In this document: positions 10,115-21,900 of the stretch, piece after piece | Position numbering within the stretch: position 1 is the first letter of the stretch | Layout: every line of letters starts with the position of its first letter | DNA from: Callipepla californica brunnescens | Taxonomy: Eukaryota; Chordata; Aves; Galliformes; Odontophoridae | Assembly: GCA_023055505.1 (NCBI GenBank) | Contig: JALIRH010000076.1 | Location: forward strand, 1,252,001-1,316,000 | Length of the DNA stretch: 64,000 nucleotides | Direction: 5' to 3' | Notes under the pieces: generated by a model | The model's database searches: none | The model's input: the letters and a program-made list of their open reading frames with translations, nothing else | What the model was told of the DNA's origin: nothing | Program-made: the position numbers and the translations under genes

Positions 10115-10651
10115 TGAGTTCTCTACTTGTTAATCAAACCGACTCGAGACAGATGTGTCCGTGTTTTTCAGCGTGTTTTTTTTTCTGAGAACTATGTAGT
10201 TTGTAGAAGTCTCAAAAGAGATATATCGATGTTTTGTCTAAAAACTGTAGTTTGTGCAAGTTGGAGCCACAGCGCTTAGTTCTAACACCTGGACAATGAA
10301 CAACAGATAGCAGTGACCTTTGGAGAAACTGCAAAAGAAAAAGAAGTGAAAATCTCCTCTTGAGCGCGCGTGATCGGAGCTGAGGAAAACTATGGCCTTC
10401 ATCATCTCGATCGCCAGGAGGCAGAGAACGACCCCCAGATAACAGCCAGCGCAGCCCAGGAAGAGAAAGATAAGACATGAATGCAGAGATAAGGGACAAT
10501 GAAAAGAGGGGTTGGGGGGCCCTGTTGAGCACCTCTGGTGCAGAGGAGACTCCCAGCCGCCCAGCGCTGTTCCGCTCATTTCTTGCTTGCTCAATAAATT
10601 CCTTACTGTTGGCAACAGTTGGTGCGTATCGTTCTCTTCACACCTCTAACA
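10115..10651 (+). repeat. 5' LTR of ERV2 (5' edge uncertain)
   Basis: The LTR ends ...CTCTAACA three bases before the primer site. The polyadenylation signal AATAAA is at 10592-10597. The left edge is ambiguous: a TGTTAATC at 10128 could be the terminus, as it loosely mirrors the 3' end, but the join with telomere-like DNA may have removed part. Confidence 0.75.
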
Positions 10652-10654
10652 ATT

Positions 10655-10672
10655 TGGTGCCGTGACTCGGAT
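10655..10672 (+). other. Primer-binding site, tRNA-His type (ERV2)
   Basis: TGGTGCCGTGACTCGGAT directly follows the LTR. This is the histidine-tRNA primer sequence known from ERV-H-like gammaretroviral elements. Confidence 0.88.
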
Positions 10673-10749
10673 CCAGGCGACTCTGCTGTGGAATTCCCAC
10701 TCCAGGGGAGCACCCCGTCTTCGGACGGCCCCTGGGCTGGGGAACTTCT

Positions 10750-11058
10750 GTGCAGAGACCTGTAGCTCCGAACTCTAGGTACAGCTCGCAGGTAAAGCTA
10801 CCGGACATACCACTAGAAAGTCCCCTAGGTTTAATGTTAAAACATTGGGGTGATTCTCCCTCTAGACGAGGAAAGAGTGAGGTGAAGATGGTACATGACT
10901 GTATGGAGGTATGGGGAGGAAAGCAGAGAAGGGCAGATCAGCTGTTCTGGCCAGTATTTGGGTCCTTTGAGGACCGGATCTGCCAGGCTCTAAACGCTTA
11001 TGCAAATGAAAAACAGCCTTTGAATCTGGAAGATGGTGAGTATGCAAATGATGTGTAG
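10750..11058 (+). pseudogene. gag: Gag matrix fragment (ERV2)
   Basis: A 102-codon frame contains SPLGLMLKHWGD, followed by a basic stretch and WGGKQRRADQLFWP, typical of gammaretroviral matrix. A stop at 11056 ends it. The capsid region 11060-11760 is recognisable only as broken frames. Confidence 0.7.
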
Positions 11059-11766
11059 AATCTGATATTGGAACCTTTCTGTTCCCCCTAATTAAAAAAA
11101 GGAATACAACAGAGGAGGACATTATACACTATCCCCCCGCCTTACGCTCCCCCCGAACAGAATCCAGCGGCTCCGCCGGAGCAAGCTGAATCTGACTTGG
11201 GAGATGAACCTGAATGTGAACCCCTAGACTTCCCTAGGAGAAGGATCACTAGAAGGCAAGCTAGGCAGGAGAGGGGTCAAAGAGGAAACGTTCTCCCTTG
11301 AAGAGAAATACCTGTAGCTACCAGAGGATCAAAGCCAGGAGCTGGCTATGTTTCAGTTCCCTTCAACTCAGGAGATACATAAGGGAATTTCAGAAGGAGA
11401 TGGGGAATTTGCTGGAGGATCCTTGAGGGGTCTCCGAGAGGCTAGATCAATCTTCAGGTCCCAACCATTAAACTTGGGATGAAACACAGGCAATTTTGGG
11501 CATACTATTTAGAGCAGAAGAAAGGGATATGATCAGGAGGGCAGGTACGTGAATCTGGGATCAGCAACACCCGGCTGGCCCAGGAGCAGATCTAAAGTGA
11601 CCCTTACAGCGGCCCAATTGGGATAATCAGAGCCAGGAACATGGTACTCACATGGCAGATTTGCGAGTTCTTATTATTCAAGGGATTAGAGAATCTGTCC
11701 CTCGGGGACAGAATATCAATAAGGCAAATAAGGCAAGCAACGGAAAAAAGATGAAACTCCTACTGA

Positions 11767-12210
11767 GTGGTTAGAGAGACTATGCAGAAATGTACAGTTC
11801 TATTCAGGATTAGATCCTGCTACCCCGTGGGGCGAGCTCTCCTGAAAACGCGGTTTGAAGCTAGGTCCTGGACAGATATTGGAAGGAAACTAGAGAAGCT
11901 GGAGGACTGGCAGGAGAGAGGATTAGATGAATTGCTGAGAGAGGCTCAGAAAGTATACGTTAAGGAGAGAGGAGGAGACTCAGAAGAGGCAAGCTGGAAG
12001 TCTGATAGCCGCGGTAAGAGAAGGACAGAAGGGGGCGTTCCAGGCAAGGAGAAGAGGGAATATTCCTCGGGCAGAAAATGCGCTTCAACCCAAGCAGAAC
12101 AGACCCAGAGATATGAGGACAGTTGAATGCTTCTACTGTCAGAAAAAGGGACACATGAAGAAAGACTGTAGAAAGAGAATCTGGGACGAGCAAATGTTTC
12201 AGGAGGACTG
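11767..12210 (+). pseudogene. gag: Gag C-terminal region and nucleocapsid zinc knuckle (ERV2)
   Basis: The frame at 11767-12126 encodes a charged region rich in Arg/Glu (WTDIGRKLEKLEDWQERGLD). In another frame, 12122-12175 encodes one zinc knuckle, CFYCQKKGHMKKDC, matching CX2CX4HX4C. A single knuckle is typical of gammaretroviruses. Confidence 0.8.
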
Positions 12211-12212
12211 AG

Positions 12213-12505
12213 GGGGTCAGGGACTCTATGTGCTGGGGACCTGGGAAAGAAACAAGCCCTTGATAAAATTGAAATTGGGTTCTCAGCGTCAGGAAATGGA
12301 ATTTTTGGTAGAGTCTGGGGCAGAAAGATCGACTGTTCAATATTTACCTCGAGGATGTTCTTTATCCTCGGAAGAGCTACAAGTAATTGGAACAAAAGGG
12401 GAACCTTTTATGGTACCTGTTGTAAAGCAGGTAGAAATAGAATCACCAACACCTATGGAACTGAGTCTTTTTTATTGGTACCTGAAGCAGAATAGAATTT
12501 GCTAG
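12213..12505 (+). pseudogene. pro: Protease fragment with altered active site (ERV2)
   Basis: The frame reads LIKLKLGSQRQEMEFLVESGAE. The catalytic DTGA motif has become ESGA (12311-12322), so the Asp nucleophile is lost. The rest of the domain follows, with stops soon after 12500. Confidence 0.75.
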
Positions 12506-12690
12506 GGAGAGATTGAATTGTGGAGTTAGGAATAAATTTGGAAGTAAAAGATAGAGAATTAACTGTTCAGCAACGTACTCTAACGATAGAAGATGAGGCT
12601 AGAATTAACCCAGAAGTTTGGTAGAGTCCAGAATCAGTAGGGAAGTTAGACATAGAACCCTTTGAAGTGATTCTAAAGGACCCAGGCATT

Positions 12691-12705
12691 CCAATTAGGG
12701 TGAAA
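12691..12705 (+). repeat. 15-bp direct repeat, left copy
   Basis: CCAATTAGGGTGAAA encodes part of ERV2 pol and recurs exactly at the other end of the telomere-like insert (14400-14414). Removing one copy plus the insert would restore continuity of the pol reading frame across the site. Confidence 0.95.
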
Positions 12706-14399
12706 GGCCTAACCTTTCTCTCACCCTAACAATCAAAGAAAACCTATTCCTAAACCTAATCCTAAATCTAGTCCTAACCCTAACCCTCACCCTTAATCTA
12801 ACCCCAACCCCCACCCAGAAGCTAACACTTAGCATTGTACAATACCTAAACGTACCCCTAATCCTTATCACTAAACCTAAAAGGAACCTGAAACATAGTG
12901 CTAAATCCGAACCCTAACCTTGAAGACTAACGCTAACAATGAACCAATTCCTATACCTTTTCCTTCCTCCAAATTGATTCCTAGCACTAACCCTAACCCT
13001 ACATTAACCCAATCCTAACCCTAACCCTAACCCTAGCCCTAAACTACATTAACCCTAACCCTAACCCTAACCCTAACCCTAGCCCTAACCTAACTCTAAC
13101 CCTAACCCTAACCCTAAACCTAATGCTAACCCTTACCCTACCCTAACCCTAACCCTACCATACCCTAACCCTAACCTACCCTAACCCTAACCCTAAACCT
13201 AACCCTAACCCTAATTCCTAACCCTTACCTTAACTGTATCACAATCCCTATCCTAATTCTTACCCTAACCCTAACCCTTACCTAACCCTAACCCTAACCC
13301 TAACCCTAACTCTAACCTTAACCCTAACCCTAACCCTAACCTAACCCTAACCCTAATCCTAACCCTAACCCTAACTCTAATTCCTAACCCTTACCTTAAC
13401 TGTATCACAATCCCTATCCTAATTCTTACCTTAACCCTAACCCTTACCTAACCCTAACCCTAACCCTAACTCTCACCTTAACCCTAACCCTAACCCTAAC
13501 CTAACCCTAACCCTAACCCTAACCCTAACCCTAACCGTAACCCTAACCCTAACCCTAACCCTAACCCTAACCCTAACCTCAACCCTAACCCTAACTCTAA
13601 CCTTAACCCTCAACCTAAAAATAAATTTAACCCTAACCCTAACACTAACCCTAACCCTAATTTTACCCTAACCCTAAGCATACCCTAACCCTAACCCTAA
13701 CCCTAACCCTAACCCCAACCCTAACCTAACCTAACCCTAACCCTAACCCTAACCCTAACCCTACCCTAACCCTAACCCTAACCCTCTCCCTAACAATAAA
13801 TTTAACCTTAACCCTAACCCTAACCCTAACCCTAACCCTAACCCTAACCCTACCCTAACCCTAACCCTTACCCTAACCCTAACCCTAACCCTTACCCTAA
13901 CCCTAGCCTAACCCAAACCCTAACCCTACTTTACCCTAACCCTAATCCTAACACTAACTCTAACTTTATTCCTTACCCTAACACTAATCCAATCCCGAAC
14001 CCTAACCCTAATCCTAGCCCTAACTCTAACTTTATTCGTAACCCTACCCCTAATCCAAACAATAACCCTTACCCTAATCAAACCCTATCCCTATTCCTAA
14101 CCCTTACCCTAACCGTATCACAATCCCTATCCTAACTCTTACCATAACCCAAACCCTAACCTAACCCTAACCCTAACCCTAACCCTATCCCTAACCCTTA
14201 CCCTAACTCTAACCCTACCCTAACCTTAACTCTACCCTAACCGTATCCCTACCCTAACCCTAACCCTAATCCTAGCCCTTACTCTAACTTTATTCCTAAC
14301 CCTACCCCTGATCCAAACACTAACCCTAACCTTAATGTAACCCTAACCCTATTCCTAACCCTTACCCTAACTGTATCCCATTCCCTATCCTAACTCTTA
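12706..14399 (-). repeat. Telomere-like insert inside ERV2 pol (CCCTAA on + strand)
   Basis: 1694 bp of CCCTAA-type repeats. The left 435 bp matches 27692-28126 base for base, with one mismatch noticed near 12917, and the right end matches the sequence ending at 28846. The middle carries extra blocks, including ones around TTAACTGTATCACAATCC, that resemble 61359-61580. The insert is therefore a copy of an existing telomere-like locus rather than fresh telomerase product. Confidence 0.93.
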
Positions 14400-14414
14400 C
14401 CAATTAGGGTGAAA
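14400..14414 (+). repeat. 15-bp direct repeat, right copy
   Basis: Exact second copy of CCAATTAGGGTGAAA. ERV2 RT coding sequence continues directly from it. Confidence 0.95.
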
Positions 14415-15100
14415 CAATATCCCATTTCACAGGAAGGTAAATCAGGGCTACAACCTGAAATGGAGAGATTAATATCTAAAGAACTATTAGAGCCTTGTAT
14501 GTCTCCCTAGAATACTCCCATACTCCATGTAAAAAAAAAAACCTTATGGCACATACAGATTGGTCCACGACTCAAGGGAAATTAAGGAGAGAACAATTCC
14601 CCGCTTCCCAGTAGTGGCAAACCCCTATATGCTGCTCGGTCAATTGAAGCCAGAATCTCAGTAGTATAGTGGAATTGATTTCAAGGATGCTTTTTGGACC
14701 TGCCCCCTGACGGCAGAATGCAGAGACTACTATGTCTTCGAGTGGGAAGATCCAAACACCCATAGAAAACAACAACTCAGAGGGACAGTGCTCCCACAGG
14801 GATTCACAGAATCCCTAACTTGTTTGGGCAAGCCCTTGAGCAAGTACTAAAAACTGATGAACTAAACCCACAGGCAACCTTAGTGCAATATGTAGATGAC
14901 TTACTATTAGCTGGAGCAGGCGAGGAGACAGTTAGACAGGAGAGCATTAAACTATTGCATTTCTTTGGTTCAAAGGGGTTCCAAGTTTCAAAGGCAAAAT
15001 GCCAATTTACAGAAGAGGAAGTGAAATATTTGGGACATTGGTTAAGCAAGGGAAATAAGACATTAGATCCAGAACGGGCAAATGGGATTTGATCTTGAAA
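14415..15100 (+). pseudogene. pol: Reverse transcriptase (ERV2 pol)
   Basis: RT landmarks in order: GIDFKDAFWTCPL near 14670 with the first catalytic Asp, LPQGF near 14798, and the YVDD active site at 14889-14900 followed by LLLAGAGEE and a KYLGHWLSKG thumb motif. Stops and a frameshift around 14810 break it. The N-terminal portion begins immediately after the right direct repeat. Confidence 0.9.
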
Positions 15101-16200
15101 AGCCCCAAGAGGCAAGAGGCAGGTGAGGCAGATGTTAGGGCTGCTAGGATGCTGTCGACAATGGATTGAGAATGATAGCAGTAAGGTAAAGCTTTTATAG
15201 CAGAAACTAGTACAAGATGGCTGAAGAAAGTGGAGCCAGGAGGATGAGCAAAGATTAGAAGACTTCAAGGTAGATCTTCTTCATGCACCAGCGTTAAGCT
15301 TACCTGATCTAAAAAGCCCATTTTACCTTTTTGTAAATACAGACGAAGGGATCGCTTTTGGAGTAGTGAGCCAGGAATGGGCCGGGAAGAAGAAGCCAGC
15401 AGGATACTTTTCAAAACTCTTGGATCCCGTTAGCCGTGGGTGGCCTACCTGTCTACGAGCAATAGTTGCTGTAGCTCTGTTAGTAGAAGAAGCAGGGAAG
15501 ATGACTTTCAGGGGTGAATTACAAGTGTATAGTCCACATGACAATAAGGGGAGTACTCCAAGAAAAAGCAGAGAAGTGGATTACAGATGCTAGACTACTG
15601 AAATAGGAAGGAATCCTAATCCATTCTCCTCAATTAGAAATAGAAACTCCAAGTTTGCCAAATCCTGCTCAATTTTTCTATGGGGAACCAGATGAAGATT
15701 TAAGCCATGATTGCATTCAGTGTATAGAGTATCAGGCTAAAAGAGGGGAGGACTTAGAAGAGGAGAAGTTATTAGAAGGGGGCAAATGATTTGTAGATGG
15801 CTCCTCCCGGGTGGTAGAAGGAAAAGGAAAATCAGGGGATGCTCTACTAAACGGGAAAACATTTCCAGTAATTGAATCGGGAGCATTGGACAGAACGTGG
15901 TCAGCTCAGGCTGTGAAATTCTATACAATCCTTACAGCCCTTCAAATGTTGAAAGGAAGCATTGGGACTATCTCTACAGATTCTAGGTATGCGTATGGGG
16001 TAGTCCATACCTTGGGAAAAAGATGGGAGGAAAGAGGATTGGTAAACTCACCCGGGAAAGGGTTAATTCACCAGTCGTTAAGAAGACAAACTCTGAGGGC
16101 AAGAAGAGAACCAGAGAAAAGCGCAGTAGTACACGGAAAGGCACCAGAGGGCGATGTCGGCTGAAATAAGGGGAACTAATTTTGCTGATGAAGAAGCGAA
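15101..16200 (+). pseudogene. pol: RT connection and RNase H (ERV2 pol)
   Basis: The connection region (15300-15560) reads INTDEGIAFGVVSQEW. RNase H follows: FVDGSSRVVEGKGKSG near 15790 supplies the first Asp, then a Glu-containing helix and STDSRYAYGVVHTLG near 15975 with the conserved TDSRYA. Several stops interrupt it. Confidence 0.82.
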
Positions 16201-17312
16201 AAGAGCGGCTCCGACAAATGGAGGTTGAGGAAAAGGAGGGAAAATGGTTATTAGCTGATGGAAGAGAGGTAATCCCTAAAGCTTGGAGAAGATGAGGAGA
16301 ATTTCCTAAGCAGACTCATTGCGGGCTTCAGGCCTTGGTGGACCAATTCACAATGAAATAGATGTGTATAGGCATTTCTAGCATAGCCAAAGGAATTGTA
16401 GATCATTGTATGATTTGGAGGAAAGGAAAGAAACAACAACTGAGGGAAAAAATACAGGGAGGAAGGGAATGGGCTGTCAGACCTTTTGCTCAAATGCAGA
16501 TAGACTTCACAGATCTCCCCAGGGTTGGAAGATAGAAGTACTTCTTAGGAAGAATCGCCCATTGAACACATTTTCTGGAGGCCTACCCCACCGCTAGGGC
16601 AACAGCCCAGACAGTAATCAAGACATTGTTCGAACATATTATCCCCAGATATGGGAACATGGAAGTTGCAGATTCAGCTAGAGACCCTCACTTTGTATTA
16701 AAGGCAGTGTAAGAGGCTTTAGCTCCAATGGGGACCAAATGGGAATATCGCACCCCATGGCACCCACAGAGCTCTGGAAAAGTAGAAAGGTCGAATGGGG
16801 AACTTCCAAAGCGGCTTACTAAAGGAATGATTGAAACCAAGATGTCTTGGATGAAGTGTTTGCCACTGGCACTACTTAACTGAAGAACAGAACGAAGAAG
16901 AGAGACTGGAATATCACCTTTTGAAATGGGATATGGAATGCCATATGATTTAGAACTCCCATCGGAACATCCCAAGGTAGAAGAAAATACAGGAATATTG
17001 AATTGAAATGAATAAGAGAAGGAATGAATGAAGAATGGAAGGACTGGTGGTCCAACGGCCTCCGCTAGATATGGCAATACATGGAATCAGTCCAGGAGAC
17101 AAGGTTTAAATTAAAACGTGGAAAGAGTCATCTCTAACTCCCCGCTGGGAAGGACCTTTTCTTGTTTTATTAGCAACAGAAACAGCCATCCGGACAGCTG
17201 AGCGCAGATGGATCCATGCAAGCCATGTGAAAGGACCAATCCGTGACACAGGACCCCAGTGGGAGGTGTCCAAGACTTCGGACGATCTACAAACCACTCT
17301 AAGAAAAATGTA
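16201..17312 (+). pseudogene. pol: Integrase (ERV2 pol)
   Basis: Fragments of the zinc-binding N-terminus, core and C-terminus are present. QIDFTDLPR near 16500 holds the first catalytic Asp. The second acidic motif is decayed (near 16670). SGKVERSNG near 16773 holds the Glu. FEMGYGMPYDLEL and [11 protein letters not shown] (about 17140) are typical of gammaretroviral integrase C-terminal (GPY/F) domains. Frames are broken repeatedly. Confidence 0.85.
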
Positions 17313-17510
17313 AAACGTTTTTTTGTTTTGTTTTGTTTTTTTTTTTTTTTTAACAGACGAGAAAACTCAGTCATTTCCTTGTACGCTTTGTATGTATATT
17401 GTATATGTATTGTGCATTGTATACGATGAAGATTGGTGAATTCGCTCTTCCTATGAATTCCATTTAGGATTTCACTTTGCTTCAAATAAGGGGAAGGATG
17501 CATTTGAGTG
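17313..17510 (+). other. Residual ERV2 or junction sequence with poly-T
   Basis: A T-rich tract (17321-17352) and about 150 bp of AT-rich sequence follow integrase. No env domain, polypurine tract or LTR is recognisable before the telomere-like DNA begins. Confidence 0.4.
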
Positions 17511-18939
17511 TAGGTGTCAGGTTAGGGTTGTGGTAATCTGATGCTTTGGGTTAGGTTTAGGGTTTGTTTTAGGATTAGGTTAGGGTTATTTTTTTGTGTA
17601 GCTGAAGGTTTAGTGCAAGGGCTAGGGTTCTCTTTAGTTTGAGGTTCAGAGAAGGCTTAGGGTTAAGGTTAGGCTTAGGGTTAGGGTAAGGTTTAGGTTT
17701 AGGATTAAGGTTAGAGTTCGGGTTAGGTTTAGGGTTAGGTTTTGGATTAGGGATAGGGTTAGGTTTTGGTGTAGATGAAGGTTTAGAGTATGGGGTAGAG
17801 CTCTCTTTAGTTTTAGGATCAGAGAAGGGTTACGCCTTGCTTGGGTACAGGATAGAGTAAGGGGGAGGGTTAGGATTTGATTTAGGGTTGGTTTTGGGTC
17901 TAGGTTAGTTTGAGTGTTAGGCTGAGAGAAGGGGTAGGCCTTGGGTTGGGTTCTGGCTTAGTGTTAGGTTAGGAATAGGTTTGGCGTTTGGATTGGGTTT
18001 GGGGTTAGAAGTAGGGATAGGTTAGGTGAGATCTGCAGTAATCTGATGCTTAGCTTTAGGTTTAGGGTTGGGCTTTGAGTTGGGGTTGGTTTTAGGGTCA
18101 GATTTCGATTGAAGGCAGACTTAGAGTCACAATGAGGCTAATGGTCAGGGTTTGATATACGGTTAGAGTAAGGTTTAGGTTGACTTTAAGTTTCAGGTTT
18201 GGAAAATGGTAGGCATTGCTTTTGGTGTGGTGTTTGCCTTGGGTTTAGGAATTGGAATAGGGTATGAGGACCATCAGATAGCTAGGGTAAGTCTTAGTGT
18301 TAGGGTTGGGGTTAGAGTTTAGGTGAGGGTTGTGGTAATCTGATGCTATGTGTCAGGTTTAGGCTTGGGCATCAACTTGGGGTTGGTGTTAAAGTAGGAG
18401 TTTTTGCTTGGGTTCCGCTTCTGCTAGGGATAGATTTCTGTTTAGGGAAAGGGTTGGTCTTAGGGTAAGTGTTAGGTTTCCGGTTAGGGTTCAGAATAGA
18501 ATGAGGGGCAAGGTAAGGCTTTGTGCTCGGGTTAGGGCTTGGGTTTTGGTTCGGATTAGGGTAAGTGTTTGGGTTAGGGTTAGGATAAGAATTAGTGTTA
18601 GGTTTAGTGTCAGGGGTGGGTTTTGGTGTTGATTGAGTTTTATGGTAAGGGGTAGTGAAAGTGGGTCAGGGTAGGGTTCAGCATTGGGTTAGAGCTATGG
18701 AAAGGGTTTGGGATTCTTTGAGGTTTCGGATTCGATTTCGGATTAGGGTTAGGGAGAAAGTGTTTCTCAATGTGATGATTCTATTTAGGGATAGGATTAG
18801 GTTGAGTGTTGATGTTAGCATGAAGTTGAGGTTTAGGGTTAGGTTTAGGTTTCGGATTTGATCTGTATGTAGGGATTGAGGCAGGGTTAGCTGGTGTGTA
18901 AGGGTGAGAGTAGGGTGAGGTTTAGCTTTAGCGTATGTG
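17511..18939 (+). repeat. Degenerate telomere-like array, TTAGGG on + strand
   Basis: Highly diverged TTAGGG-type sequence with three copies of the non-telomeric island (17511-17547, 18021-18050, 18319-18347). It borders the 592-bp satellite on the right. Confidence 0.88.
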
Positions 18940-21900
18940 TTGGAATAGGACCGATGCCGGCTGATTAGAGAAGGCGCTATTGAGTGCACGGCAGCCGGCT
19001 GACTGGCGTCTTTCTTCAGCGGCAAAAGCAGCAGGAGCCGCGATTGATGCGAGTGAATGGGAATCCGCGGCTAAGCGCGGTTCGAGCATCAAATTCTCGG
19101 CCGCTTTTTCTCTGCTTCTTAAAGGGGGCTATTCCGATGCTCCGGTGACAAGGTTTTCTGGGGAACCCTTAGAAGCGGTGGAATCACACACGCCTTTGGG
19201 AGAGGAACCAGCTTTCCGTACTTAACGCCTCTCCATTGCTTCCATAGTTCTGACAAACATCCCTTTTTGAGAGAGAATGAGAAAGATCCGCGGGTATTGT
19301 AAGAAAATTGAAGTGAATGTGTTAGATTGAGGAAGTAAAAAGGATAAGAGCACTGGTCAGAGAAAAGAATGAAAACGTGCTCGCAGATGAATGAACGATT
19401 CAGACGTACGTTGCATACAGTAGCAGAGCAGAATAAGAATTAAAACTTTCACTCCTATTAAAACTGGGATCCAGCACACATTCTCTTCCAACTCCAGAAA
19501 CCGAGTCACTTTCACGTGTAAACCGCGAATTGTTGGAATAAGACCGCTACCGGCTGATTTTTGAAAAGCCGCGATTCAGTGCACTGCTGCCGCCTGACTG
19601 GCGTCTTTCTTCAGCGGCAAAAGCAGCAGGAGCCGCGATTGATGCGATTCGAGCCTGAGACGCGGTTCTTCGCGGTTCGAACATTAACACGCTGCCGGTT
19701 TGCTATGTTTGTTAAAAGTGGCTTTTGCAACGCTCCACTGACAGTGTTTTTGGGGAACACTTAGAAGAGGTGGAATCAAACATACATTTGGTAGAAGAAA
19801 AAGTTTAACGTACTTAACGCTACTATTTGACTTTTTAGCTCTGAATACCATACCGTTCCAAAAGAAAAAGGGAATGAATTGTTTGTTTGGCAAGAAAAAC
19901 TTGTGTGACGATATTAACTAGAGGTAGGAAAAGGAATAACAAGACTGGTCAGAGAAAGGAATGAAAACGTGCTCGTAGATGAATGAATGATGCAGACATA
20001 CGTTGCATTCAGTAGTAGAGCAGAATGAGAATCAAAACTTTCCCTCTCACTGACACTGGGATCCAGCATCCATTCACTTACAACACCAGAATTGGAGTCA
20101 CTTTCAGGTTTCAACCGCGATTTGTTGGAATAGAACCGCTGCCGGCTGATTACTGAAGACGCAATTCAGTGCACGTCTTTCAACTGACTGGCTTCTTTCT
20201 TCAGCGGCAAAAGCAGCAGGAGCCGCGATTGATGCGATTCGAACATGATTCACGGTTTTCCGCGGTTCGAACATTAGCTCGCTGCCTTTTTGCTATGTTT
20301 GTTAAAGGGAGCTTTTGCAATGCTCAGATGACAGTGTTTTTGGGGAACACTTATAAGCGGTGGAATCACACATCCATTTGGTAGAGGAAACAGCTTTCCT
20401 TAATAAACGTTTCTCTTTTGCTTCTTTATCTCTGAATACCATACTTTTGCAAAAGAGAATCGAAAGATACTTGTGTTCGACAAGAAAAAGTTTTTCCATG
20501 TATTAACTAGAAGTACGAAAAAGAATAACAACACTGGTCAGAGTAAAGAATGAAAACGTGCTCGTAGATGAATGAATGATGCAGACATACGTTGCATTCA
20601 GTAGTAGAGCAGAATGAGAATTAAAACTTTCCCTCCCACTAACATTGGGATGCAGCATACATACACATACAACTCCTGAAACCGAGTCACTTTCACGTGT
20701 AAACCGCGATTTGTTGGAGAAGAACCGCTACCGGCTGATTACTGAAGCCGCGATTCAGTGCACTTTTACCGGCTGACTAGCGTCTTTCTTCAGCGGCAAA
20801 AGCAGCAGGAGCCGCGACTGGTGCGATTGAATCGGAATCCGCGGCTAAGCGCGGTTCGAGCATCAAACTCTCGGCCGCTTTGCTCTGCTTCTTAAAGGGG
20901 GCTATTCCGATGCTCCGGTGACAAGGTTTTCTGGGGAACCCTTTGAAGCGGTGGAATCACACACACCTTTGGGAGAGGAATTATCTTTCCGTACTTAAAG
21001 TCTCTCCATTGCTTTCATAGTTCTGAAAAACATACCTTTTTGAGAGAGAATGAGAAAGACCCGCCGGTATTGTAGGAAAATTCAAGTGAGTGTATTAGAT
21101 TAAGGAAGTAAAAAGGATAACAGCACTGGTCAGAGAAAAGAAGGAAAACGTGCTCGCAGATGAATGAACGATTCAGACGTACGTTGCATACAGTAACAGA
21201 GCAGAATAAGAATTAAAACTTTCACTCCTATTAAAACTGGGATCCAGCACACATTCTCTTCCAACTCCTGAAACCGAGTCACTTTCACGTGTAAACCGCG
21301 AATTGTTGGAGAAGAACCGCTACCGGCTGATTTTTGAAAAGCCGCGATTCAGTGCACTGCTGCTGTCTGGCTGGCGTCTTTCTTCAGCGGCAAAAGCAGC
21401 AGTAGCTGCGATTGATGCGATTCGAGCCTGAGACGCGGTTCTTCGCAGTTCGAACATTAACACTCTGCCGGTTTGCTTTGCTTCTTAAAAGTGGCTTTTG
21501 CAACGCTCCGCTGACAGTGTTTTTGGGGAACACTTAGAAGTGGTGAATCAAACATACATTTGGTAGAAGAAACAGCTTGACGTACTTAACGCTACTATTT
21601 GACTTTTTAGCGCTGAATACCATACCGTTCCAAAAGAAAAAGGGAATGAATTGTTTGTTTGGCAAGTAAAAACTTGTGTGACGATATTAACTAGAGGTAG
21701 GAAAAGGAATAACAAGACTGGTCAGAGAAAGGAATGAAAACGTGCTCGTAGATGAATGAATGATGCAGACATACGTTGCATTCAGTAGTAGAGCAGAATG
21801 AGAATCAAAACTTTCCCTCTCACTGACACTGGGATCCAGCATCCATTCACTTACAACACCAGAATTGGAGTCACTTTCAGGTTTAAACCGCAATTTGTTG

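Larger units (their letters stand above)
10115..17510 (+). mobile_element. ERV2: gammaretrovirus-like provirus, 3'-truncated and interrupted
   Basis: Plus-strand order: 5' LTR, His-type primer site, gag (matrix, late gag, single CCHC knuckle), protease, RT, RNase H and integrase. There is no recognisable env or 3' LTR; the element fades into telomere-like DNA near 17510. Pol is split at the start of RT by a 1694-bp telomere-like insert (12706-14399) bracketed by a 15-bp direct repeat. Multiple stops and frameshifts show it is old and inactive. The combination of one zinc knuckle, a His primer site and a GPY/F-type integrase end indicates class I. Confidence 0.92.
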
